DNA from: Prochlorococcus sp. AG-347-J14
GTDB taxonomy: Bacteria > Cyanobacteriota > Cyanobacteriia > PCC-6307 > Cyanobiaceae
Reading direction: 5' to 3'
DNA length: 64,000 nucleotides
Assembly: GCA_003281505.1 (NCBI GenBank)
Contig: QCBU01000005.1
Location: forward strand, 1 to 64,000
The translations under genes were made by a program, and so were the position numbers. Below are positions 22,301-32,873 of this stretch, piece after piece. Numbering within the stretch: position 1 is the stretch's first letter; each line of letters opens with the position of its first letter. The notes under the pieces were generated by a model, which ran no database searches, had not been told where the DNA came from, and worked only from the letters and a program-made list of their open reading frames with translations.

Positions 22301-22356
22301 ATAATTATGTAATATCTCTGTTTCAGGGTCTCTTAGTCAACTAGATTTCAGGTAAA

Positions 22357-22638
22357 ATGTCTATTATTAACAATCTTATTATTGATATGCCTATAAAATG
22401 GTACGGAAATGGTGATTTAGAAGATCCCATCTATAAACATTTTTCTCGAATAGTAAATTTTGTTATTCACTGCATGATATTTACTGCGATAGTAAGTGGC
22501 ACTTGGCTTTTAAAAGAAATTAAATTTGAAATTGCTTTTTTTAATAATTTTGCAATTTTCTGGTCAATTCTTTTAGCCTCCCATTTACTATTTGTAATTA
22601 TGAAAAAACCTAAAGATACTTCAAAACAATCAACTTAA
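22357..22638 (+). CDS. conserved hypothetical small membrane protein
   Basis: 93 aa with two hydrophobic segments. Confidence 0.55.
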   Translation: MSIINNLIIDMPIKWYGNGDLEDPIYKHFSRIVNFVIHCMIFTAIVSGTWLLKEIKFEIAFFNNFAIFWSILLASHLLFVIMKKPKDTSKQST

Positions 22639-22644
22639 TTATTT

Positions 22645-22935
22645 ATGGACTCTCAGGTACGAATAAGTGATCTAGAAAATATTATTTCAGAAAAGGTTTT
22701 TATAAAAATAGAAAAGTGGAATTTATATCTTGGAGATGCTGGCCTATCTAGAAATCTTGCTATTGAATGTATCAGCAATAAAAATCAAAGCCCATTGGAG
22801 GCTGCGAAAATAAGTTTGAAAGCAATAAATGTAAAAGTAGGGGATGGCGTTAACAGTATTCCACTGATCAATTTAATAACTAACTCACAAATTCTAGAAT
22901 TAGAGGAGATTTTGGAAAGTTTTTTTGATAACTAA
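22645..22935 (+). CDS. DUF3181-like conserved protein
   Basis: 96 aa; ISEKVFIKIEKWNLYLGDAGLSRNLAIEC; family from memory. Confidence 0.6.
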   Translation: MDSQVRISDLENIISEKVFIKIEKWNLYLGDAGLSRNLAIECISNKNQSPLEAAKISLKAINVKVGDGVNSIPLINLITNSQILELEEILESFFDN

Positions 22936-24554
22936 ATCCTTTTTTTATAAACTTTAAATTTATTTACTTTCATGCATTTTGTTAGAAAAAAATAGATTGC
23001 AAAAAAAGTTAGAGATCCAAATATTAATAATAAAAATTCTCCGAGATTTGAATTGAAGTTATTTGTAGTTTTAAGAATAGTAAAACAAAATGTGCTATCT
23101 ATAAATGCCGCTAACGACATGAGGATAATTTTCCTTAATAATTCCAAGTTAGGCAAGTGGATATTTTCATTTCTCAAATTAAGAGAAAGCAAAACACAAA
23201 CTATAAAGTTGACTATTACTGAAGATAAAATTATCCCTACTACTCCATAATTATATGGAGATAGATTCCCAAAATTATTAATTGGGGCACCAATTAACAA
23301 CCAATCAAAAAAAATATTTAATATTATCCCTGCAAATGATGACTTGAAAGGGAAGTTTGTTTTTTCTATTGAATAGTAGGTTCTTACTAATAAATCTCTG
23401 TAAAGATAAAAAGGTATGCCAACTCCATAAGCAATTAATATATTCTTTACTTTTAAAGCTGCGGAATAATCAAAAGATCCTCTCTGAAAAGCTAACTGTA
23501 CTACTTGATTATTAAATGTTACGAAAAATGCGGCTAAAAAAATAGTTGTTAAAAAACAGTTCTCTATTCCAGAGATCAATTTTTTTTGGAGCCCTATAAA
23601 GTCTTTATCACTTCTCAATTTTGAGAATTTCGGAAGTAATGGCAAAATCAAAGAGTTAGATAATATGCCTAATGGGGCTTGTATTAGAAAGTTTCCGTAA
23701 GCCAGTCCCGAAGCTGCTCCTTGAAAACTTGAAGCGAAAAACATATCGATAAAAACATTAATTTGATTGAGACCTGATGAGATAGATGCTGGAATAATTA
23801 GTTTGAAAATCCTCCTTTCTTCATCTTTAAATAAATTGAAGTTTGACTTTAATCTCAAGAGACCGATTTTATTTATTTCTGAAATTTGAACAACAAACTG
23901 AATTAAAGTTCCAGTCAAAGTAGCAAAAGCTAGTAATCCCGTATAAGTAAAGAAATGAGAATATGGATTTTCTTGGTTGATAATCCAACTTAATAAAATA
24001 AAAAAAATAGTAGTTAGGCTTGTTATAGCTGGACTTATACTTGATAAAAAGAATTTTCTTTGGGAATTTAAGGCGCCAAAGCTTAAACCTATGAATCCGG
24101 ACAAAGGCACACAAGGTGTAAGTATTTTTAATTGGTAAGTGGCAATTGATTTAGCTTCGTAACTTAAATTGGGGGCTAATAACTGAATTAAGTAACTGGA
24201 ATTAAAGTATATTAATATAGCTAAACCAATTAATAATATTGAGAGTTTTATGCTGACTTGAGTTAAAACAATTCCCCCATTTTTTTTGTTAAGGGGAGTT
24301 AGAACTGCAACGACTGCGTTATGTAAGGGACCATTAATCCCTCCAATGATTATTAGCAAAAAACCTGGAATTATATAGGCATAATTAAATGCGTCGTATG
24401 TTACTCCAACGCCAAAAGCAGCAGCTATAAATATTTGTCTTATACATCCAGCTAATTTACTAAGACTAGTACCAAATGAAATTGAAAAAACATTATTTTT
24501 TAAAAACGAATGCATTTGGATTTGTCTAAATCTTTCAAGAAGTTTAAGTTTCAA
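22932..24554 (-). CDS. murJ: lipid II flippase MurJ/MviN
   Basis: Multi-TM MATE-like protein; SLSKLAGCIRQIFIAAAFGVGVTYDAFNYAYIIPGFLL. Confidence 0.92.
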   Translation of the reverse strand: MKLKLLERFRQIQMHSFLKNNVFSISFGTSLSKLAGCIRQIFIAAAFGVGVTYDAFNYAYIIPGFLLIIIGGINGPLHNAVVAVLTPLNKKNGGIVLTQVSIKLSILLIGLAILIYFNSSYLIQLLAPNLSYEAKSIATYQLKILTPCVPLSGFIGLSFGALNSQRKFFLSSISPAITSLTTIFFILLSWIINQENPYSHFFTYTGLLAFATLTGTLIQFVVQISEINKIGLLRLKSNFNLFKDEERRIFKLIIPASISSGLNQINVFIDMFFASSFQGAASGLAYGNFLIQAPLGILSNSLILPLLPKFSKLRSDKDFIGLQKKLISGIENCFLTTIFLAAFFVTFNNQVVQLAFQRGSFDYSAALKVKNILIAYGVGIPFYLYRDLLVRTYYSIEKTNFPFKSSFAGIILNIFFDWLLIGAPINNFGNLSPYNYGVVGIILSSVIVNFIVCVLLSLNLRNENIHLPNLELLRKIILMSLAAFIDSTFCFTILKTTNNFNSNLGEFLLLIFGSLTFFAIYFFLTKCMKVNKFKVYKKRI

Positions 24555-24586
24555 TTATATTTGATTTTTAACTAACGACATAATTT

Positions 24587-25327
24587 ATGAATGATCGGAT
24601 AATTGAATTTGATCCATTAATTGAAGGAGTTTTAATCAAGAGGTATAAAAGGTTTCTAGCAGATATAAAATTAGAGAGCGGAGAGGTAGTAACTGCTCAT
24701 TGTGCCAACACAGGACCAATGAAGGGACTTTTGAGTGAGGGAGCAAAGGTAAGAATAAGTGTTTCTCCTTCTCCAAAAAGAAAATTACCTTTTACTTGGG
24801 AACAGATATGTGTTTTAGATGCAAAAAATGAAGAGGTTTGGGTTGGTATTAATACTCTATTTGCAAATAAGTTAATCAAAAAGGTTATTGAGAAAAATTT
24901 GTTTGACGAAATAATAGGAGAAATTGAGACAATTAAATCTGAAGTTCCTTATGGAATAGATAAAAAAAGCAGAATTGACTTTTTATTAACTCCAAAATCT
25001 TCAAATCCTGATAAACGTAACATTTACATAGAGGTTAAAAATACGACTTGGATTAGAGAAAATGTTGCTCTATTCCCTGATACAGTAACGAAAAGAGGCC
25101 AAAAACACCTCATAGAATTAAAGGAATTAATTCCTAAAAGTAAAAGTGTATTAGTACTTTGTATCACAAGAAAAGACGCTTGTTTTTTTGCCCCCGGAGA
25201 TGACGCAGATCCTTTGTATGGCAATCTTTTTAGAGAATCCTTATGTGCAGGAATGATAACGATTCCTTGCTCCTTTGAATTTCATAAAGACCACATATCA
25301 TGGAGAGGAATTAAACCTTTGAAATAA
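24587..25327 (+). CDS. sfsA: sugar fermentation stimulation protein SfsA
   Basis: [37 protein letters not shown]-like motif. Confidence 0.94.
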   Translation: MNDRIIEFDPLIEGVLIKRYKRFLADIKLESGEVVTAHCANTGPMKGLLSEGAKVRISVSPSPKRKLPFTWEQICVLDAKNEEVWVGINTLFANKLIKKVIEKNLFDEIIGEIETIKSEVPYGIDKKSRIDFLLTPKSSNPDKRNIYIEVKNTTWIRENVALFPDTVTKRGQKHLIELKELIPKSKSVLVLCITRKDACFFAPGDDADPLYGNLFRESLCAGMITIPCSFEFHKDHISWRGIKPLK

Positions 25328-25410
25328 ATAAAATCTTGATATTTTGAAACTTCTAAAAATTAAATTTTTTAATTTAACAAATTATTTTTTAGGGTGCAAC
25401 TATAAAAATG

Positions 25411-25453
25411 GTATCAACAACTACTAGACACGGATAAGTTTTTTGAATAAATT
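25411..25453 (+). promoter_or_regulatory. NtcA-type promoter upstream of amt1
   Basis: GTATCAACAACTAC (GTAN8TAC, 25411-25424), N23 spacer, TAAATT -10 (25448-25453). Confidence 0.7.
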
Positions 25454-25507
25454 TAAATTTGAAAGGAAACAGTACAAACTGTTTTTTTGCAGATCTAATT
25501 TTTTTTT

Positions 25508-26968
25508 ATGACCACTGCTTTGCAAACGCCTCAAAGGCGCTCTAGGTCCAAACTTCAAGATGCAAGTCTTGTTAATGGGCCTATGCTCCTTTTGAGGAGT
25601 ATTCGAGGATTTAGTTCAAACCGCTCTATGTTGTGGCTTGCAACTGTTCCCCTAGCTTTGTTTGGTTTAGGTATTTTTAATCTTTCAGCTCACGCAGCTG
25701 ATTTACCTGAGTTGAATGCAGCTTTTCTTGCTAACAATTTATGGCTTTTGATCGCTACTATTCTAGTGATCTTTATGAACGCCGGTTTCGCTATGGTTGA
25801 GGCAGGTATGTGCCGTTCTAAGAACGCTGTTAACATTCTTGCTAAAAACCTCTTTGTATTTGCTCTAGCTGTAACTTCTTATTGGTTTATCGGCTATTCA
25901 TTAATGTACGGAGGAAGTGTTGCCGACGGTTGGCTTTATTTTGGCGGCTTATTTTTTGATCCAACAGTTACTGCAGATATGGTAACTGACGCTGGATTAG
26001 TCCCAACTGTTGATTTCTTGTTCCAGTCTGCTTTTGCAGGAACTGCGGCAACTATCGTTTCCGGTCTTGTTGCTGAAAGAGTTAAATTTGGAGAATTTGT
26101 TGTTTTTGCTGTTGTATTAACTGCATTTATATATCCAATTGCTGGTAGCTGGAAATGGAATGGTGGTTGGCTTGATTCTTTAGGTTTTGTTGATTTTGCT
26201 GGTTCTTCAATTGTTCACTCAGTTGGAGCATGGGCGGGTCTTGTAGGAGCTATGCTTCTTGGACCAAGAATTGGCAAATACTCTGATGGGAAGCCACAGG
26301 CTATGCCAGGACACAATATGGCTATAGCTACTCTAGGTGCATTAGTCCTATGGATAGGTTGGTACGGATTTAACCCCGGTTCTCAACTTGCTATGGATCA
26401 ATGGGTTCCATATGTTGCTGTAACAACTACATTAGCAGCAGCAGCTGGAGCTATTGGTGCAACTATTGTTTCAACATTAACTTCTGGTAAGCCTGATCTT
26501 ACAATGATAATTAACGGAATCCTTGCTGGTTTAGTTAGTATCACTGCTGGTTGTGGTGATATGACTCTTGCTGGAGCTTGGTTCGCAGGACTAGTAGGCG
26601 GAATTATCGTTGTATTTTCTGTTGCAGCACTTGATGCCGCTGAGATTGATGATCCTGTAGGTGCATTCTCTGTTCACGGAGTTTGTGGTGTATGGGGTAC
26701 TGTAGTTATCGGTCTTTGGGGTACAGCTGTACAAGGTGATGGAGCAGGTATGGGATTGTTCAATGGAGGAGGTATTACCCTTCTTCTAGTTCAAGCTCTT
26801 GGTGCCGCAGCTTATGCTATTTGGACACTAGTTACTTGCTGGATTGCCTGGTCTGTAATTGGAGGATTATTCGGAGGAATCCGAGTATCTGAAGAGGAAG
26901 AGACTCAAGGCTTGGATATAGGAGAGCATGGAATGGAAGCATATCCAGACTTTGCATCTGCTAAATAA
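25508..26968 (+). CDS. amt1: ammonium transporter
   Basis: ANNLWLLIATILVIFMNAGFAMVEAGMCRSKN, Amt fold throughout. Confidence 0.97.
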   Translation: MTTALQTPQRRSRSKLQDASLVNGPMLLLRSIRGFSSNRSMLWLATVPLALFGLGIFNLSAHAADLPELNAAFLANNLWLLIATILVIFMNAGFAMVEAGMCRSKNAVNILAKNLFVFALAVTSYWFIGYSLMYGGSVADGWLYFGGLFFDPTVTADMVTDAGLVPTVDFLFQSAFAGTAATIVSGLVAERVKFGEFVVFAVVLTAFIYPIAGSWKWNGGWLDSLGFVDFAGSSIVHSVGAWAGLVGAMLLGPRIGKYSDGKPQAMPGHNMAIATLGALVLWIGWYGFNPGSQLAMDQWVPYVAVTTTLAAAAGAIGATIVSTLTSGKPDLTMIINGILAGLVSITAGCGDMTLAGAWFAGLVGGIIVVFSVAALDAAEIDDPVGAFSVHGVCGVWGTVVIGLWGTAVQGDGAGMGLFNGGGITLLLVQALGAAAYAIWTLVTCWIAWSVIGGLFGGIRVSEEEETQGLDIGEHGMEAYPDFASAK

Positions 26969-26987
26969 TCCAACTGAAAATTGATTT

Positions 26988-27021
26988 AAGAAACCTGACT
27001 TATGTCAGGTTTCTTTTTTTT
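26988..27021 (+). terminator. intrinsic terminator downstream of amt1
   Basis: AAGAAACCTGAC-TTAT-GTCAGGTTTCTT followed by a T run. Confidence 0.9.
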
Positions 27022-27056
27022 ACGAAAAATTATTTAAAACGTTGTAATATATAAAG

Positions 27057-28253
27057 ATGGATACTCAAGCTTTTAGAAGATCTCTTCATCATTCTGATAG
27101 ATACAATAGGAGGGGTTTCGATTCTCCAACAAAAAGAGCTCAAGCGTTAGAAGAAGCTTACCAAAGTGATTTAATAAGTTCTATTAGGGATAATGATTTT
27201 ACTTACACTAAAGGCAGACTGAATATAAAGTTGGCTCAAGCTTTCGGTTTTTGTTGGGGAGTTGAAAGAGCTGTTGCAATGGCTTATGAAACTAGAAGAC
27301 ATTACCCAAATGAGAATATTTGGATTACAAACGAAATAATTCATAATCCCTCAGTGAATGATCATTTAAGAAAAATGAATGTAAAATTCATCTCCGCTAA
27401 AAATGGAATTAAAGATTTTTCTTCAGTTTCTAATGGGGATGTTGTTATACTCCCTGCTTTCGGAGCTACTGTTCAAGAAATGAAACTTTTGCATGAGAAA
27501 GGTTGTCATATCATTGATACAACTTGTCCATGGGTTTCAAAGGTTTGGCATACAGTTGAAAAACATAAAAAACATGTTTTCACATCTATTATTCACGGAA
27601 AATTTAAACATGAAGAGACCCTCGCTACAAGCTCATTCGCAGGTAAATATTTAGTTGTACTTGATTTAGAAGAAGCGAACTACGTTTCTGAATATATTCT
27701 GGGGAGAGGTAATAGAAATGAGTTTATGAACAAATTTGCTAAAGCTTGTTCTAATGGATTTGATCCTGATAAAGATTTAGATAGAGTGGGAGTTGCAAAT
27801 CAGACAACTATGCTTAAGAGCGAGACTGAGGAAATTGGAAAGGTTTTTGAAAGGACTATGTTAAAGAAATTTGGACCAGAAAACTTAAATAGTCACTTTT
27901 TAGCTTTTAATACTATTTGTGATGCAACTGAAGAAAGACAAGATGCAATGTTCTCTTTGGTTGATGAAGACCTTGATATTTTAGTAGTTATTGGAGGCTT
28001 CAATTCTTCTAACACTACTCACCTACAAGAAATAGCAATTAACAAAAATATTTCTTCTTTTCACATTGATACGCCAGAGAGGATATCAGTTAAAGAAAAC
28101 TCAATATTTCATAAACCACTTGGATCAGAATTAGAACTTAAAAATAATTTTCTACCTAATGGAAAAATTAATGTTGGAATTACCTCAGGTGCATCCACTC
28201 CTGATAAGGTCGTTGCAGATGTTATTGAAAAGTTAATTGATATTGCTTCTTGA
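27057..28253 (+). CDS. ispH: 4-hydroxy-3-methylbut-2-enyl diphosphate reductase
   Basis: [41 protein letters not shown]. Confidence 0.96.
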   Translation: MDTQAFRRSLHHSDRYNRRGFDSPTKRAQALEEAYQSDLISSIRDNDFTYTKGRLNIKLAQAFGFCWGVERAVAMAYETRRHYPNENIWITNEIIHNPSVNDHLRKMNVKFISAKNGIKDFSSVSNGDVVILPAFGATVQEMKLLHEKGCHIIDTTCPWVSKVWHTVEKHKKHVFTSIIHGKFKHEETLATSSFAGKYLVVLDLEEANYVSEYILGRGNRNEFMNKFAKACSNGFDPDKDLDRVGVANQTTMLKSETEEIGKVFERTMLKKFGPENLNSHFLAFNTICDATEERQDAMFSLVDEDLDILVVIGGFNSSNTTHLQEIAINKNISSFHIDTPERISVKENSIFHKPLGSELELKNNFLPNGKINVGITSGASTPDKVVADVIEKLIDIAS

Positions 28254-28356
28254 ATTACTTATTCATTTATAAATTTGCTTAGTTTTTTTAATTTATTAGT
28301 CAGATAATTCCAAAAAATCAACTTTATTAACTAGAATAATGAAAAATTAATGAAGT

Positions 28357-28917
28357 ATGGAAGACAAAGCACAAACTAATCAGGTTCAAACTGCAAGTAT
28401 GAATACAACTAAAGCGCCCCAAAAAGTTGAAGTTGTAGTTGCCAATTCATCTTCAGGTTCAGAAGTAAATATTCTCGGAGAATTATCGATTTTTGTTTTA
28501 AGAATAGGTTTTTGTGCTTTGATGATTCATCATGGCCTTGAGAAACTTCAGGATCCTCAGGGTTTTGCAGAATTTGTAGTTGGTAAGTATTTCCCATTTT
28601 TACCTGGTGATCCTGTTATTTGGACTTTTGGAGCAGCAATTACTCAACTAGTATGCCCAGTCGGGTTGGCTGTAGGAATTTTTGCGAGGCTTTCTTCTCT
28701 TGGTCTATTCTCCACTATGGCATTTGCAGTTTATTTTCATCTCCTTGATACTGGACTAGAAGGATTTCCTCTGGCAGTGGTCGAAGGTCATAATTATGCT
28801 TTCGAATTGTCTTTTATATATGGAGCTATTTCTCTCTACTTTCTATGTGCGGGTCCAGGCAGGCTATCTTTATTCAGAAAAACTAACAAGATTACATATT
28901 ATCCAAAATCAACATAA
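28357..28917 (+). CDS. DoxX family membrane protein
   Basis: LRIGFCALMIHHGLEKLQDPQGFAEFV and four TM pattern. Confidence 0.8.
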   Translation: MEDKAQTNQVQTASMNTTKAPQKVEVVVANSSSGSEVNILGELSIFVLRIGFCALMIHHGLEKLQDPQGFAEFVVGKYFPFLPGDPVIWTFGAAITQLVCPVGLAVGIFARLSSLGLFSTMAFAVYFHLLDTGLEGFPLAVVEGHNYAFELSFIYGAISLYFLCAGPGRLSLFRKTNKITYYPKST

Positions 28918-28918
28918 T

Positions 28919-30472
28919 TTAATGTAAAAAGTGCCTTTTTTGCGTAAATACCATTGAGATTCCTTTTGAATTGCACATATCAATACTTTCTTGGTCTCTT
29001 AGACTTCCTCCAGGCTGAATAATAGCTTTTATTCCATATTCATTTGCTAGTTCTACGGTATCTGCAAATGGGAAAAACCCATCGCTGGCCAAGACAGCAT
29101 CAGAACTTAACCTTCCAGCTGCTTCTAATGCAATTTTTGCTGCTCCAACTCTGTTCATTTGTCCAGCTCCAATACCAATAGTTTTTTGGTCTTTTGCAAT
29201 AACAATTGCATTAGATTTCACGTGTTTACAAATTTTCCATGCAAAATTAAGATCTAAGTTAATTTGATTACTCGGATTTTTATTAGTTACTGAAATCCAA
29301 CTTTCAGTTTTTTCTTCACTATCGTCAGTATCTTGAACTAATAATCCTCCCATTATTGATTTAGTAGAATTTTGGTTCTTTTTTGGAAGTTGATCTTTTG
29401 AAAATTTTAAAATTCTTAAATTCTTTTTAACTTTTAAGATTTCTAAAGCTTCCTCATCAAAAGATGGAGCGACGACACACTCTAAAAAAATATCTTTGAG
29501 GTGAATTGCGGTCTCACAATCAACATTTGAATTAAAAGCAACTATTCCTCCAAATGCACTAACAGAGTCGCATTCCAAAGCATTCAAAAATGCTCTAGAA
29601 GCTGAATTACTTATAGAGGCACCACAAGGATTATTGTGTTTTAAAATAACGGAGGCAAACATGTCGGTTGTAAGTTCATCTTTTTCTCTGTAGCCAAATT
29701 CTAAAACTGTTGAAAGTGCCGACTCTAGATCTAATAGATTGTTATAACTTAAGTCTTTTCCTTGAAGTTGTTCTGCTGAGTTCCATCCGATGTTACTTAA
29801 ACCATACCAGAAAGCTTTTTGATGTGGATTCTCCCCATATCTTAAGGTTTTGATTAGTGGATAAGATTCGATATATTTGGAAGATTGTAAATCTCTTTCT
29901 TTTCTTATCCAATTAGATATTGCAGCGTCATAGTCTGCTGTATGTTGAAAAGCTTCAAGGGCTAATTTTGCTTTATATGAGTCTTTCAATTCACCTTTTT
30001 TAGTTTCTTCAAGAAAATTTTGATACTGACTAGGATCTACTAAAACAGAAACATCTTTATGATTTTTAGCTGCAGAACGAATCATAGAGGGCCCTCCGAT
30101 ATCGATATTTTCAATAGCATCTTCCCATTTAGCTCCATGAGCTACAGTTTTTTTAAAAGGATATAAATTTACAACTACTAAGTCAATTAACTCAAGATTG
30201 TTAGCTTCTATATCTTTTTTATGTACCTCATCAGTTCTTTTAGCTAATATCCCCCCGTGTATTTTTGGATGTAAAGTTTTAACTCTTCCTCCAAGAATTT
30301 CTGGAGAATCAGTAAAATCAGCAACTTTAATAACTGGAATTTTTGCCTCTATAAGATGTTTGGCAGTTCCTCCACTTGATAGAATTTTATAATTAAATTG
30401 CTCTACCAATTCCTTACAAAATGGGATTATATTTTTTTTATCAGAGACACTAACTAAAGCTAATGGAGACAT
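28919..30472 (-). CDS. purH: bifunctional AICAR formyltransferase/IMP cyclohydrolase
   Basis: ALVSVSDKKNIIPFCKELV, GGRVKTLHPKIHGGIL, LKHNNPCGAS. Confidence 0.97.
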   Translation of the reverse strand: MSPLALVSVSDKKNIIPFCKELVEQFNYKILSSGGTAKHLIEAKIPVIKVADFTDSPEILGGRVKTLHPKIHGGILAKRTDEVHKKDIEANNLELIDLVVVNLYPFKKTVAHGAKWEDAIENIDIGGPSMIRSAAKNHKDVSVLVDPSQYQNFLEETKKGELKDSYKAKLALEAFQHTADYDAAISNWIRKERDLQSSKYIESYPLIKTLRYGENPHQKAFWYGLSNIGWNSAEQLQGKDLSYNNLLDLESALSTVLEFGYREKDELTTDMFASVILKHNNPCGASISNSASRAFLNALECDSVSAFGGIVAFNSNVDCETAIHLKDIFLECVVAPSFDEEALEILKVKKNLRILKFSKDQLPKKNQNSTKSIMGGLLVQDTDDSEEKTESWISVTNKNPSNQINLDLNFAWKICKHVKSNAIVIAKDQKTIGIGAGQMNRVGAAKIALEAAGRLSSDAVLASDGFFPFADTVELANEYGIKAIIQPGGSLRDQESIDMCNSKGISMVFTQKRHFLH

Positions 30473-30505
30473 TATGGGAAAGTTTACTTACTTAAGAATA
30501 TAAAC

Positions 30506-31123
30506 ATGAAATATGCTATCAATCATGAATTTGTCTCGATTAGCTCTCAAACTGCAACGCATAGAATTATTTTGATGCATGGTTGGGGAGCCGATTCAGA
30601 TGATCTTTTAATATTTGGAAAGGAGATGAATGAAAAAATAAATCTTGATTTTGAAGTAATTTCTTTGAGGGCTCCTGGATTACACCCAAGCGGTCAGGGA
30701 AGACAGTGGTATGGATTATACCCACATGATTGGAATGAAGCTGAGATTGAAGTAAGTAAACTTTTACTTACATTAAAAAAATTTGATACTGATCAGATTC
30801 CACTAAGAAAAACAATTTTGTTGGGGTTCTCTCAAGGGGCGGCAATGGCAATTGATGCTGGATTTAAGTTAAATTTTGGATTAATTGTTGCTTGTAGTGG
30901 TTATCCTCACCCCAACTGGGACCCTGGAGAAAAATTCTCGCCATTAATTATTAGTCATGGTTTATTTGATGACGTAGTGCCTATAGATGCCTCTAGGACT
31001 ATTTATAAAAAGGTAAAGAGTAAGTCTTCTAAATTTTGTGAATTATTAGAATTCGATGGATTTCATCAAATTGATTCAAATTTAATTAATTTTATAAGTT
31101 CAAATATAAGTTATATTTTTTAA
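30506..31123 (+). CDS. alpha/beta hydrolase, phospholipase/carboxylesterase family
   Basis: ILMHGWGADSDD, LLGFSQGAAMAIDAG nucleophile elbow. Confidence 0.85.
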   Translation: MKYAINHEFVSISSQTATHRIILMHGWGADSDDLLIFGKEMNEKINLDFEVISLRAPGLHPSGQGRQWYGLYPHDWNEAEIEVSKLLLTLKKFDTDQIPLRKTILLGFSQGAAMAIDAGFKLNFGLIVACSGYPHPNWDPGEKFSPLIISHGLFDDVVPIDASRTIYKKVKSKSSKFCELLEFDGFHQIDSNLINFISSNISYIF

Positions 31124-31488
31124 ACAAAAGCGTATTCGTATTCTTCAATCTCTTCCCAATCATCTGCAGTAAGTTCTAGACCCTCAAATATTTTTTCTTC
31201 ACCAATACCTTCAACTACAACTTTTAGTGATGGAAATAGAAAATGATTTTCTTCAGCATATTGGGCGCTAAATAACCCTTTTTCACCCCAAAAAAATCTA
31301 TCGGTAGTATGTTCGTTTCTTCTGACATTGAAAACTGAAGGAGCAGAAAGACCATTTTCGGCTATGAATCTTCTTGCTGCTGTAACTGGTTTATGTTTAC
31401 CAGTTTCGATATGATAAATGGGTACATGTGCCATTACTCTTTGGCCAGCCAATCTTCTTCTGCTGATTCTTTTTCTTTTTTTTGACAT
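31120..31488 (-). CDS. DUF3155-like conserved cyanobacterial protein
   Basis: KRKRISRRRLAGQRVMAHVPIYHIETGKHKPVTAARRFI. Confidence 0.7.
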   Translation of the reverse strand: MSKKRKRISRRRLAGQRVMAHVPIYHIETGKHKPVTAARRFIAENGLSAPSVFNVRRNEHTTDRFFWGEKGLFSAQYAEENHFLFPSLKVVVEGIGEEKIFEGLELTADDWEEIEEYEYAFV

Positions 31489-31736
31489 TGATTGGTACTC
31501 CTGAAATTATTAATGAGATTAGTCATATTTTTTTACTAATCTTATATATGTGATTTTAAATTCACTTCAAATTACATAGAGGACCCATCAACCCCTGATG
31601 TAGCTTAAAATATGATTAAATATTCATATTTAAGGCTGGCTAAAGTCAGACCTCTTTATATATCTTAATACTTTTTTCATATTTTACAAGCCCATTTTCA
31701 AGTTTTTTAAAAAAATTTCCCAAAATTTCATTAGCT

Positions 31737-32873
31737 ATGAATCTTTCAAAAAAATTTGAAGAACTAATTGTAAAACAGCTAGAAAGTTTTGGGTGCTCAA
31801 TGGGAGTGACTAATTTAGTTATGTATCTTGCTTCAGCCAAGCAAGGAACTAAAGCATCTTTTGAAATGATTGGTCAATGGCCAGAAATTGATAGGCTTCT
31901 TACATCTATAGAAGATGATCCTTCACTAAAAGTTTCATCGCCTAATAGAAGATGGTACCCACTTCAAGAAAACGATATTCTACTTGGTGTCCTCAGGGTG
32001 GAAACTGATTTAAAAGGGGGAAATTGGCCAGTATCTCTTGATTCTAGATTAAAAGCGCTGTCAATATCTTTAGCTAAATGCGTCTCTATCGAATTAGAAC
32101 GTCAAAATAAAAATGAAGAAATAAATTATTTAAAAAATCAGGTCAATGTCATAATTCATCAATTAAGGAATCCATTGGCTGCTATTAGGACATATGCAAA
32201 ATTACTAATAAAAAAACTTGGTTCAGATGTTGGCTCTGTTGAAATAGTTGAACGCATGATAATAGAGCAAAAACAAATTAATCAATATATGAATTCTTTT
32301 GCGCAATTAAATTCACCTATTCAACTTCCTCTAGAAATTGGAGAGGAAAGATTATTATTACCACCAAATTTAGATAGTAAAAAGGTAATTACTGTTCAGA
32401 GTTTATTGAGGCCAATATTAGAGAGGGGTAAAGCTAATGCGGACTTAGAGAATAGAGATTGGACTGAACCTTCTCTTTGGCCAGATTGGACTTTATCGCC
32501 ACTAAAGTCAAAATATGCTGTGATTGCTGAAATTGTGGCCAACTTATTAGAAAATGCTTTTAAATATGCCCAAAAAGATGCTGAAATTGGACTTGCAATT
32601 ACGAGTAATGGACTTTGTATATTTGATGATGGTAAAAAAATAATCAAGAATGAAAATGAGAAAATTTTTGAAAAAGGTTTTAGAGGATCTGCCGCTAAGA
32701 AGAAGGACGGCACTGGTGTGGGACTTTTTTTGGCGAGGAAATTAGCAAAACAAATTGGAGGAGAATTGAGATTGCTGGAAAATAACTCAATTGAAAATAT
32801 TGAGAACTTAAAAAATTTAAATAAGAAAAATATTTTCTATTTAGAACTTCCTATAAAAGAATTGCATGCATAA
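31737..32873 (+). CDS. soluble sensor histidine kinase
   Basis: H-box IIHQLRNPLAAIRTYAKLL; N box NLLENAFKYA; DGTGVGLFLARKLAKQIGGEL. Confidence 0.88.
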   Translation: MNLSKKFEELIVKQLESFGCSMGVTNLVMYLASAKQGTKASFEMIGQWPEIDRLLTSIEDDPSLKVSSPNRRWYPLQENDILLGVLRVETDLKGGNWPVSLDSRLKALSISLAKCVSIELERQNKNEEINYLKNQVNVIIHQLRNPLAAIRTYAKLLIKKLGSDVGSVEIVERMIIEQKQINQYMNSFAQLNSPIQLPLEIGEERLLLPPNLDSKKVITVQSLLRPILERGKANADLENRDWTEPSLWPDWTLSPLKSKYAVIAEIVANLLENAFKYAQKDAEIGLAITSNGLCIFDDGKKIIKNENEKIFEKGFRGSAAKKKDGTGVGLFLARKLAKQIGGELRLLENNSIENIENLKNLNKKNIFYLELPIKELHA

